The notes under the pieces are model-generated. The model was given only the letters and a program-made list of their open reading frames with translations, was not told the origin of the DNA and did no database searches. A program made the position numbers and the translations under genes. DNA of 46,500 bases from NCBI GenBank assembly GCA_964404605.1, contig CAYOKT010000015.1, positions 1 to 46,500 on the forward strand, read 5' to 3'. Of the stretch, positions 39,276-46,500 are shown one piece after another (position 1 is the first letter of the stretch; each line of letters begins with the position of its first letter). The stretch is from CAYOKT01 sp964404605. GTDB lineage: Bacteria; Electryoneota; Electryoneia; Electryoneales; Electryoneaceae.

Positions 39276-40469
39276 ATGATGTACGAGGTTTCCGCATTGC
39301 CCCTGAATCCATCGACCGCCCTGCCGCCCACCTTCCGCCGGCGGCCGACCTACCTTCGCATCGACCTGGACGCCGTCGCCCACAACCTGAAGGTGGTGCG
39401 CGAGCACAAGGGCGACGCCAAGCTGATGGGGGTGCTCAAGGCGGACGCCTACGGGCACGGCCTGATTCCCGTCGCGCGGAAGATGGCGGACGAGGGGGTG
39501 GACTTCTTCGGCGTCGCCTTCCTCGAGGAGGCGATCCAGCTTCGCCAGGCGGGCATCGAAGCGCCGATCCTCGTCCTCGGAGGGTTGGTCGGTTACCAGG
39601 TGAAGCACTTTCTCGACTACCATCTGGACATCACCGCCTCGAGCCTGTACAAGGCGCAGCAGATCAGCGAGGAGGCGGTTCGCCTCGGGCGCACGGCCCG
39701 GGTGCACCTGAAGATCGACACCGGGATGAACCGCATCGGCGTGCGGGCGGACAACGCGGTGGATTTCGCGCTGCAGGTGGCGCGCCTGCCCAACCTCGAC
39801 CTCGTCGGCATCTTCACCCATTTCGTCCGCGCGCAGGGGCCGGACACCGAGCTCGCCCGCCGTCAGCTCGAGCTGTTCCAGGGCGTGATCGACGAGTTGA
39901 AGCATCACGGGGTGGAGATTCCCCTCGTCCACATGGCCAATTCCTCGGCGCTGTTCAACTTCCCCGAGGCGCGCGCGGACCTGGTCCGCCCCGGCCTCAG
40001 CCTTTTCGGGTATCCACCGGGACCGCACCTCGACGGGAAGTGGCCGCTGCGCCCGGCGATGAGTCTGCACACCGAAATCGTCTTCTTCAAGGGGATCCGC
40101 AAGGGGACGGGCGTCGGCTACATGCACACCTGGTCCGCCCCGCGCGACGGCTGGCTCGCCACGCTGCCGATGGGCTACGGCGACGGGTATCCGCGCATCC
40201 TGTCGAACCGGGCGGATGTCCTGATCGAGGGAAAGCGCTACCCGGTCGTGGGCAACATCAGCATGGACCAGATGATGATCTGGCTGGGCGATGACAAGTA
40301 CGGCGTCGGCGAGCCGGTGACCCTGCTCGGGGCGATGGGGTCCGAGCGGATCGGAGCCTGGGAGCTGGCGACGAAGGCGGGGACCATCGCCTACGAAATT
40401 CTCTGCGGCTGGACCCCCCGTGTCCCCCGTCTCTACGAAGGAAAAGGATGGAAACCCTACACGACCTGA
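39276..40469 (+). CDS. alr: Alanine racemase
   Basis: A PLP enzyme making D-alanine for peptidoglycan, about 397 residues. PLP lysine is Lys55 in MGVLKADAYGHGLIPVA, and the second catalytic base is Tyr282 in GTGVGYMHTWSAP. Other motifs are TYLRIDLDAVAHNLKVVREH, LKIDTGMNRIGVR, THFVRAQGPDTELARRQ and VVGNISMDQMMI. The two adjacent ATGs at 39276 and 39279 are both possible starts; neither has a strong ribosome-binding site, and the frame upstream to 39162 would add unconserved residues. It overlaps lysS by 22 bases. Confidence 0.95.
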   Translation: MMYEVSALPLNPSTALPPTFRRRPTYLRIDLDAVAHNLKVVREHKGDAKLMGVLKADAYGHGLIPVARKMADEGVDFFGVAFLEEAIQLRQAGIEAPILVLGGLVGYQVKHFLDYHLDITASSLYKAQQISEEAVRLGRTARVHLKIDTGMNRIGVRADNAVDFALQVARLPNLDLVGIFTHFVRAQGPDTELARRQLELFQGVIDELKHHGVEIPLVHMANSSALFNFPEARADLVRPGLSLFGYPPGPHLDGKWPLRPAMSLHTEIVFFKGIRKGTGVGYMHTWSAPRDGWLATLPMGYGDGYPRILSNRADVLIEGKRYPVVGNISMDQMMIWLGDDKYGVGEPVTLLGAMGSERIGAWELATKAGTIAYEILCGWTPRVPRLYEGKGWKPYTT

Positions 40470-41953
40470 TCCGGGCGCGGCGCGAGAAGCTCGCTGCCCT
40501 GCGCGAGGCCGGTCTCGACCCCTATCCATACCGCTTTGAGCGCTCCCACACCGTCGCGCAGGTCCTGGAGGAGTTCGACCGCCTGCTCGGGGAGGGCGCC
40601 GTGATTTCCCTCGCCGGCCGCCTCGCCGCCCGGCGGGTGATGGGCAAGGCGAGCTTCGCCCACCTGCAGGACGACACCGGCCGCGTGCAGCTCTACTTCC
40701 GCCGGGACGACATCGGCGAGGAGAGCTACCGGCTGTTCAAGCAGGCCTGCGACCTCGGTGACTGGCTCGGCCTGCGCGGCACCCTGATGATCACCAAGAC
40801 CGGCGAGAAGACCCTCCATGTCAGCGAATGGGTTCCCCTCGCCAAGTGCATCCGCCCGCTGCCGGTGGTGAAGGAGGACGCCGAAACCGGCCGCCGGTAC
40901 CACGAGTTCACCGACCCGGACGAGCGCTACCGGAACCGCGCCCTGGACCTGGTCGTCAACCCGGAAGAGCGCGAGGTGTTCCGGGTGCGGGCGAAGCTGA
41001 TCGCTTCCATGCGCCGCCGTCTCGACGACCTCGGGTTCCTCGAAGTGGAGACCCCGGCGCTGCAACCCCTCTACGGCGGCGGCACCGCAAGACCCTTCGT
41101 CACACACCACAACCAGTTGAAAAAGCAGCTCTACCTGCGCATCGCCGACGAGTTGTACCTGAAGCGGCTGATCGTCGGCGGCCTCAGCCGGGTCTACGAA
41201 ATCTCGAAGGACTTCCGCAACGAAGGGGTGGACCGCACGCACAACCCCGAGTTCACGATGATGGAGTGCTACGCCGCCTTCGAGGATTACACCTTCGCGA
41301 TGGACCTCGTCGAGGAGATCACCTGCGGGATCGTCCGGGAGCTGCACGGCTGCTACCGCGTTCCCTACAACGGCGGGGAGCTGGATTTCACCCCGCCCTG
41401 GCCGCGTGTGCGCTTCTTCGACGCCCTCCGCGAGGCGAGCGGCGAGGACCTCCTCGGCGCGAATCTGGAGCGGGTGGCGGCGGCGGCGGAGCGCCACGGC
41501 ATCGAACTGCCCGAGGGGGCCTCCCTCGGCAAGGCGATCGATGTCCTCTTCAGCGAGCTGGTCGAACCGACCCTGGTCAACCCCACCTTCGTGCTCGACT
41601 ACCCCATCGAGCTGAGCCCGCTGGCGAAACGCCACCGCGAGGACGACCGTCTCGTCGAGCGCTTCGAGGCGTTCGCCGGGGGGATGGAGATCGCCAACGC
41701 CTTCAGCGAACTGAACGACCCGGACGACCAGCGCGCCCGCTTCGAAGAGCAGGCGCGGGCCCGCGCCGCCGGGGACGAGGAGGCGATGGTCCTCGACGAG
41801 GAGTTCCTCGCGGTCCTCGAGCTGGGAATGCCCCCCACCGCGGGGCTGGGCATGGGGGTGGACCGCCTCGCGATGCTGTTGACCGACCGTACCTCGATCC
41901 GCGATGTAATCCTCTTCCCCCTGCTTCGTGACCGGCGGGAAGATAAAGCATAG
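40448..41953 (+). CDS. lysS: Lysyl-tRNA synthetase, class II
   Basis: A 501-residue synthetase. The N-terminal OB-fold tRNA-binding domain has VISLAGRLAARRVMGKASFA and GRVQLYF. The class II core has motif 2 FRNEGVDRTHNPEFTMMECY and motif 3 GLGMGVDRLAMLLTDRTS; the last residues VILFPLLRDRREDK are typical. Length is normal. The ATG at 40448 is within the alr coding end and has GAAGGAAAAGG upstream, so the two are translated from one transcript. Confidence 0.97.
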   Translation: METLHDLIRARREKLAALREAGLDPYPYRFERSHTVAQVLEEFDRLLGEGAVISLAGRLAARRVMGKASFAHLQDDTGRVQLYFRRDDIGEESYRLFKQACDLGDWLGLRGTLMITKTGEKTLHVSEWVPLAKCIRPLPVVKEDAETGRRYHEFTDPDERYRNRALDLVVNPEEREVFRVRAKLIASMRRRLDDLGFLEVETPALQPLYGGGTARPFVTHHNQLKKQLYLRIADELYLKRLIVGGLSRVYEISKDFRNEGVDRTHNPEFTMMECYAAFEDYTFAMDLVEEITCGIVRELHGCYRVPYNGGELDFTPPWPRVRFFDALREASGEDLLGANLERVAAAAERHGIELPEGASLGKAIDVLFSELVEPTLVNPTFVLDYPIELSPLAKRHREDDRLVERFEAFAGGMEIANAFSELNDPDDQRARFEEQARARAAGDEEAMVLDEEFLAVLELGMPPTAGLGMGVDRLAMLLTDRTSIRDVILFPLLRDRREDKA

Positions 41954-41978
41954 TCCTTGGAGCCGGAGGGGAGGCCGT

Positions 41979-43940
41979 ATGAGAGAGGTTCGCGGGATAC
42001 GGACACTTCTTCTCCCCCATCGCACACCCGCCGGCGGCCGGCGCACCCGGTTCGGCCGCTTCAGCATCGTCCTCGCGGCGATCCTCCCGCTCCTGGCCGC
42101 GAAGCCCTGTTTCCCGGCGGCAGAACTCTACGCTGCCACCGACCCGCCCGACCCTCGCGGGGCGGCGGCGCGCCTGCTCGCCGGGCGGGCCTACTTCCAG
42201 GCCGACAGCCTCGAGGCGGCGGCGGAGGCGTTCCGCGAGGCGATGCGCCTCGAACCCGAATCAGCCGATGCCCACTACAATCTCGGGCTGACCCTCTACC
42301 TCCTCGGCCGACTCGACGACGCCATCGCCGCCTACCGCGAGGCGGCGCGCCTCGCGCCGGACAGCGCCGATGTGCAGAACAACCTGGGCGTCGCGCTCCT
42401 CGAAGCCGGGAAACACCCGGAAGCGGTGGCGGCGCTGGAGAAGGCGGTGGAGATCGACTCGCTGGACGGCGAGGCGTGGTACAACCTCGGGCGCGCGCGG
42501 GCGAAAACGGGGCGGCTGGACGGCGCCGTCGAGGCCTTCAACCGCGCCATCACCCTCAACCCCGATGATCCGCTGGACCACGCCAACCTCGCGGACACCT
42601 ACCTCACACGCGGGGACCTGGGCGAGGCGATCGCGGCCTATGAAAAAGCCCTGCGGCACGATCCCTCCAACCCCGACCTGGTGAACAATTACGGCCTCGC
42701 ACTGCTGTTGCGGGGGGACCTGGACGGGGCGATCCGCCGGTTCCGCAAGGCTGCCGGCCTGCGGCCGGAGTTCGCCGAGGCGCAGTACAACCTCGGCCTC
42801 GCGCTCCACCGGAAGGGCTCCTACCAGGCGTCGCTGGGCGCCTACCGTAACGCCCTCCGCATCCGTGAGGAGTTCCCGATCGTCTGGTACGACATCGGGT
42901 TGACCTACTTCAAGATGGGCCAGCGGAACCAGGCGATCCTCGCCTACCGCCGCGCCCTCGAGATGGACAGCACCCTCGCGGGGGCGGCCTACAATCTCGG
43001 GCTGGCCCTGCAGCAATTGCGCCGCTGGGACGAGGCGGAAGCCGCCTACCGGCAGGCGCTCGCCGTGCGCCCGGACCTGGCGGTGGCGGAGAACAACCTG
43101 GGAAACGTGTACTACAAGACCGGCCGCCTCGACAGCGCCCTGACCGCCTGCGAGCGTGCGGTCGCCCTCGACTCCACCCTCGCACCGGCGTACAACAACA
43201 TCGGGCTGGTCCTGTTGCGAAGGGGACAAATCGACAGCGCGAACACTCTCTTCCGTCGCGCCATCGCCCTGGATGATTCCCTCGCCCAGGCCTGGAACAA
43301 CGTCGGCCTCGTCTACTATTTCCGCGGCCAGCCGGACAGCTCGGTCGTCATGTACAAGCGCTCCCTGGAGCTCCGCTGGGAGGACCCGGAGACCCACAAC
43401 AACGCCGCGCTGGCGCTGCTCGCCCTCGGCTACCTCAACGAGGCGGAACAGGGGTGCCGGATCGCGATTCAGCAGAGCCCCGACTACGCCGAGGCGCACA
43501 ACACCCTCGGGCTGGTCCTGAAGAAGAAGGGTGACCTGGAGGGCGCCGACAAGGCCTTCCGGGAAGCCCTGTTCCTCAACGATCACTACGCCGACGCCTA
43601 TCACAACCTCGCCCTGGTGCGGCTGGACCTCGGCGACCCGGCGACGGCGCTCACGATGACCCGTGAAGCCCTCGCCGTGCAGCCCGACTTCGTCGATGCC
43701 CGCCTCACCGAGGCGGAGGCGCTCCTCGACCTGGACCGGAGCGAGGAGGCTGTCGCCCTGTTGCGGGACGTTGTCGGTTCGCACCCGGAATATGCCCCCG
43801 CCTACCTCTCCCTCGGCGACGCCCTCGGCGAAGCGGGGGACGATGCCGGCATGCGCGAGGCCTACGGGCGTTTTCTCGAACTTACCCCGCCGGACGACCC
43901 CGTCCGCGCCCAGGTCAATCGTATTTTACAGGGGTCCTGA
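41979..43940 (+). CDS. Secreted protein with 17 tetratricopeptide repeats
   Basis: About 653 residues. The ATG at 41979 (MREVRGIRTLLLPHR) has GGAGGGGAGG upstream and overlaps nothing; an upstream ATG inside lysS adds only basic residues. A signal peptide with a long charged start is likely (SIVLAAILPLLAAKPCFPAA). From about residue 80 to the end I count 17 consecutive 34-residue TPRs, most with the NLGLAL...AI..YREAL..P pattern, for example HYNLGLTLYLLGRLDDAIA and YNNIGLVLLRRGQIDSAN. No enzymatic domain is present. It is a scaffold for protein-protein contact, probably periplasmic. It is followed by a hairpin, then the DUF4139 gene on the same strand. Confidence 0.9.
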   Translation: MREVRGIRTLLLPHRTPAGGRRTRFGRFSIVLAAILPLLAAKPCFPAAELYAATDPPDPRGAAARLLAGRAYFQADSLEAAAEAFREAMRLEPESADAHYNLGLTLYLLGRLDDAIAAYREAARLAPDSADVQNNLGVALLEAGKHPEAVAALEKAVEIDSLDGEAWYNLGRARAKTGRLDGAVEAFNRAITLNPDDPLDHANLADTYLTRGDLGEAIAAYEKALRHDPSNPDLVNNYGLALLLRGDLDGAIRRFRKAAGLRPEFAEAQYNLGLALHRKGSYQASLGAYRNALRIREEFPIVWYDIGLTYFKMGQRNQAILAYRRALEMDSTLAGAAYNLGLALQQLRRWDEAEAAYRQALAVRPDLAVAENNLGNVYYKTGRLDSALTACERAVALDSTLAPAYNNIGLVLLRRGQIDSANTLFRRAIALDDSLAQAWNNVGLVYYFRGQPDSSVVMYKRSLELRWEDPETHNNAALALLALGYLNEAEQGCRIAIQQSPDYAEAHNTLGLVLKKKGDLEGADKAFREALFLNDHYADAYHNLALVRLDLGDPATALTMTREALAVQPDFVDARLTEAEALLDLDRSEEAVALLRDVVGSHPEYAPAYLSLGDALGEAGDDAGMREAYGRFLELTPPDDPVRAQVNRILQGS

Positions 43941-44019
43941 GGGAAAACCGGCGCGGACCGCCCGAGGGGGGGCGCCCGGCGCGCAGGACGCTGCGGGGTT
44001 GAACGCGCGGCGGGTGAAG

Positions 44020-44048
44020 CGCCCGGCGGGCGGGGTGTCCGCCGGGCG
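44020..44048 (+). terminator. Hairpin between the TPR and DUF4139 genes
   Basis: CGCCCGGCGG at 44020-44029 pairs perfectly with CCGCCGGGCG at 44039-44048 around a nine-base loop, 80 bases after the TPR stop. There is no U-tract. Confidence 0.4.
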
Positions 44049-44142
44049 GGGTGCCGGCACATGGACGGTGCCCGGGAGATGAACCGCCGAACCATCGCCG
44101 GCCGCGACGATCCGGCCGGGAGCTGCCGAGGGGGAAATCAGC

Positions 44143-45474
44143 ATGCGACGCGCCATTTTGACCGTTCTGCCGTTCCTGCTGCTGGCGGGGATCGCCCGCG
44201 GCGGGATGAACCACCGGGAAATCGTGGTCTATGCCCGCGGCATCGCGGAGATCCACGAGACACACACGGTATCGCTGCAAAAGGGCGAAGGGGAGATCAC
44301 CTTCGCCCCCCTCCCCATGGGCACCTACGGCGAAACGGCGACCCTCGAGGTGCTGAAACCGGGCAAGGTCGAAACACGTTCCCTCGGTTACAGCTATAAC
44401 CTGCTCACCATGGACCGGCTGTGGGAGGCCCAGGTCGGGCGGCCGGTCACTCTCAGCCTGGCGGACGACACCCTGCGGGGGACACTCCGCCGGGTGACCG
44501 ATGACAAGCTCTTCCTCGAACCCGAAGGAGAACCCGGGGTCATCCGGGTGATCGACCGGGCCGAAGTGGACGACCCGACCCTCGACACCCTGCCGGAAGG
44601 GCTCACCCTCGCGCCCTCGCTCCTCTGGCGCTACAAGGCCCGTTCCGGCGGGAACGCGGAGGTCCGCCTCACCTACATGTGCGAGGGGATGGAGTGGTCG
44701 GCGGAGTACCGGGTCGTCTTCGAGAAGGGCATCGTGAACCTGCGCGGCGATTTCGTCGTCGACAACGACTGCGGCATGACCTTCCCCTACGATCAACTGG
44801 TCCTCATGGCCGGGGAGGTGCACCTCGCCGGGGACAAGCGCAGCATCGACCGGATGAACCCGAAACCGGGCGCCGCCGGGGCGGCGGGGCGCACCCCGTT
44901 CGGAGACCTCCGCCGCTTCATCTTCGATGAGCCGGGCCGCCTGGTCAACGGCAGGCAGACCTCCCTGCCCCGCTACGACGAGAACGGCTGGAAGGCCGGG
45001 AAGAAACTGGTCTACGACGCCACGATCTTCAACGACCGGGTGACACGCCACCTCACCTTCACCCCGACCGCGCCGCTCCCGGCGGGCAAGGTGCGCATCT
45101 ACCTGCGGGCGGGCGACAGGCTCTACTTCTCCGGCGAGGACGAGATCGACGACACCCCGGCGGGGTCGCCGGTGGATCTCACCGTCGGTTACGCCTTCGA
45201 CATCACCGCCGAGCGGGTCCGCAAGCGGGAGGTTCCCTCGCCGGAGGGCGGCACATCGCAGACCTTCGTCGTCACCCTCGGCAACTCCAGCGGCGGCGAT
45301 GTCACGGTGCAGGTGCTGGAACGCCTCTTCGGGGACTGGCGCATCACCTCGGCGACAGTGGGCGGCGAGCCGGTCACCCCGACGGTGGAGGACGCGCGGA
45401 CGGTGAGCTTCCTGGTTCCCCTCCCGGCGGGTTCGACGACGGTGCTTGAATATGAAATCCATTACCAACGATAG
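44143..45474 (+). CDS. DUF4139 domain-containing exported protein
   Basis: A 443-residue protein. The ATG at 44143 (MRRAILTVLPFLLLAGIARG) starts a signal peptide and has GAGGG upstream. The N-terminal region (HREIVVYARGIAEIHETHTV, FAPLPMGTYGETATLEVLK) and the C-terminal DUF4139 half (EVRLTYMCEGMEWSAEYRVV, TFPYDQLVLMAGEVHLAG, TVGYAFDITAERVRKRE, VTVQVLERLFGDWRIT) match this family of envelope proteins of unknown function, which resemble a beta-rich secreted mucoidy-inhibitor type fold. It overlaps the next gene by 23 bases, so both are expected to be made together. Confidence 0.8.
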   Translation: MRRAILTVLPFLLLAGIARGGMNHREIVVYARGIAEIHETHTVSLQKGEGEITFAPLPMGTYGETATLEVLKPGKVETRSLGYSYNLLTMDRLWEAQVGRPVTLSLADDTLRGTLRRVTDDKLFLEPEGEPGVIRVIDRAEVDDPTLDTLPEGLTLAPSLLWRYKARSGGNAEVRLTYMCEGMEWSAEYRVVFEKGIVNLRGDFVVDNDCGMTFPYDQLVLMAGEVHLAGDKRSIDRMNPKPGAAGAAGRTPFGDLRRFIFDEPGRLVNGRQTSLPRYDENGWKAGKKLVYDATIFNDRVTRHLTFTPTAPLPAGKVRIYLRAGDRLYFSGEDEIDDTPAGSPVDLTVGYAFDITAERVRKREVPSPEGGTSQTFVVTLGNSSGGDVTVQVLERLFGDWRITSATVGGEPVTPTVEDARTVSFLVPLPAGSTTVLEYEIHYQR

Positions 45475-46477
45475 CAGTGCGGGGAAGCCGAGTCAGCCTG
45501 CGCCGGGGAGGTCTCCGCTCCGCCGGGCCGTCCTTTTTCTCCTCGCGGCGACGGTTCTCGCCCTCGGCTGCACGTCCCCCACGCCGGTTTCGCCGGGACG
45601 ACCCGGTCACAGTGACTACCCCTACGTCCCGGAAGTTCAAACCACGCTGCGCGTGCCGGGCGGAACCTCGCCGGTGTGGATGCCGGATGGGATGAGCTTC
45701 CTGTTCTCCTACGATGAGAACCTCGATTCCACGGGCCTCTACCTCGCCGAGGTAGACGGCGGACAACCGGTGAAGCTGTACCCGGAAGCCCACAACTACG
45801 ACTACACGCCCTCGCCGGACGGGGAGTATGTCGCCTTCAGCACCCCTGCGCTGGACGGCGGGGTGATCGTGATCTCCCTGGAAGGGGAAATCGTCACCGA
45901 ACTGGGCGGCGCGCGACGGCCGAGCTGGCTCGGAAGTGACGGAATCGTTTACGAAAACTCCGTGCAACAGCTCATCTATTCCAGCCTTTTCACCGGGGCG
46001 CATCAACTGTTGTCCGCGGCAGGCTACTCCCCGTCGGTCTCACCGGACGGGCGCTATCTCGCTTACCTCGTGAACGACGGCGACAGCTTCAGCCTTCGCC
46101 TCCAGGGGATCGACCCGCCGACTCCGGCCAGCACGATCGCCTGGTTCGTGTCGCCGGACCTCGCCTGGGATGCCTCCGGGGGATACCTCTTCGCCACGCT
46201 CTTCACGGGGGCGTTCAGCGGTGTCGCGCGAATCGAGATGGGATCGAGCGCGCCGATGGACACCGTGGTCGACGGCGCCTTCTCGCCCAGCCCGGGCAAC
46301 GGCTTCCTCCTCGTGACCGACCTGAATGTTGACAGTGAAGACGGTGTCCTTCTGCTGGACCTGGGTGGGGACGACGTCTACCGCCTCCTCGACGCCGGCG
46401 GCCGTCCCGCCGCGGCGCCGTCGGGCACGAGAGCGCTGGTGGAAACCGACGAAGGCATCCTGCTGGTCACCTGGTAG
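45452..46477 (+). CDS. Lipoprotein with WD40/PD40-like beta-propeller
   Basis: A 341-residue protein starting at ATG 45452 (MKSITNDSSAGKPSQPAP), 23 bases before the preceding stop. A lipobox LALGC puts the lipidated cysteine at residue 40 after a hydrophobic segment; the charged n-region of about 25 residues is long for a lipoprotein. From there to the end are PD40-type propeller blades (SPVWMPDGMSFLFSYDE, YDYTPSPDGEYVAFSTP, YSPSVSPDGRYLAYLVNDG) as in TolB-like proteins. It is complete within the window. A surface or periplasmic binding role is inferred from the fold. Confidence 0.85.
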   Translation: MKSITNDSSAGKPSQPAPGRSPLRRAVLFLLAATVLALGCTSPTPVSPGRPGHSDYPYVPEVQTTLRVPGGTSPVWMPDGMSFLFSYDENLDSTGLYLAEVDGGQPVKLYPEAHNYDYTPSPDGEYVAFSTPALDGGVIVISLEGEIVTELGGARRPSWLGSDGIVYENSVQQLIYSSLFTGAHQLLSAAGYSPSVSPDGRYLAYLVNDGDSFSLRLQGIDPPTPASTIAWFVSPDLAWDASGGYLFATLFTGAFSGVARIEMGSSAPMDTVVDGAFSPSPGNGFLLVTDLNVDSEDGVLLLDLGGDDVYRLLDAGGRPAAAPSGTRALVETDEGILLVTW

Positions 46478-46500
46478 GTCCGGCGCGATTTCGCGCGGCT

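Overview
This is a GC-rich window (roughly two-thirds G+C by eye) from a diderm bacterium, probably an uncultivated lineage of the Fibrobacterota-Chlorobiota-Bacteroidota assemblage, for example an Eisenbacteria- or Krumholzibacteria-like genome. The lipid A acyltransferase and ADP-heptose genes indicate an LPS-bearing outer membrane. The large secreted protein at 8004-10331 ends in the NRPNPFN-type C-terminal domain typical of that assemblage. The sequence looks like a metagenome scaffold: both 100-N gaps are flanked by an identical 55-base sequence, so each gap is a contig overlap rather than missing DNA. The taxonomic call is inference.

Layout. 1-7284, minus strand: a partial SAM methyltransferase, a methylcrotonyl-CoA carboxylase-type carboxyltransferase, a Cache-like lipoprotein, and a coupled butyrate kinase-iorA-iorB operon for 2-oxoacid/amino-acid fermentation. 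7391-10331, minus strand: a small membrane protein with a PEGA-like tail and a secreted FG-GAP/HYDIN-like protein. 10711-13075, plus strand: two tandem exported proteins with FlgT-like N-termini. 13279-17664: a response regulator and a four-PAS hybrid histidine kinase. 17863-20682: an LPS module (late acyltransferase, rfaE1, tRNA-Val, rfaE2).

20729-24936 is the conserved translation cluster ffh-rpsP-khpA-rimM-trmD-rplS, followed by an ECF-transporter S-like protein and an HD-GYP protein. 27006-34488 runs ychF, glnB, glnA, dapA, dapB, lysC and a SpoIID/SPOR lipoprotein: nitrogen assimilation, then lysine/diaminopimelate synthesis for peptidoglycan, then a cell-wall protein. prfB at 34670 uses the classic programmed +1 frameshift. 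A small zinc-finger protein with a RelE-like tail follows, convergent with a second HD-GYP protein and a GAF-SpoIIE phosphatase. Divergent from these are alr-lysS, then a secreted 17-TPR protein, a DUF4139 protein and a beta-propeller lipoprotein.

I see no prophage, IS element, CRISPR array or defence island. The points most worth a second look are the paired FlgT-like exported proteins, the zinc-finger/RelE-like protein, the long charged tail on ribosomal protein S16, the stand-alone Cache-like lipoprotein, the rfaE1-tRNA-rfaE2 arrangement, a set of matching TTGnnn-N17-TAnnnT promoters, and GC-rich hairpins without U-tracts at gene ends.
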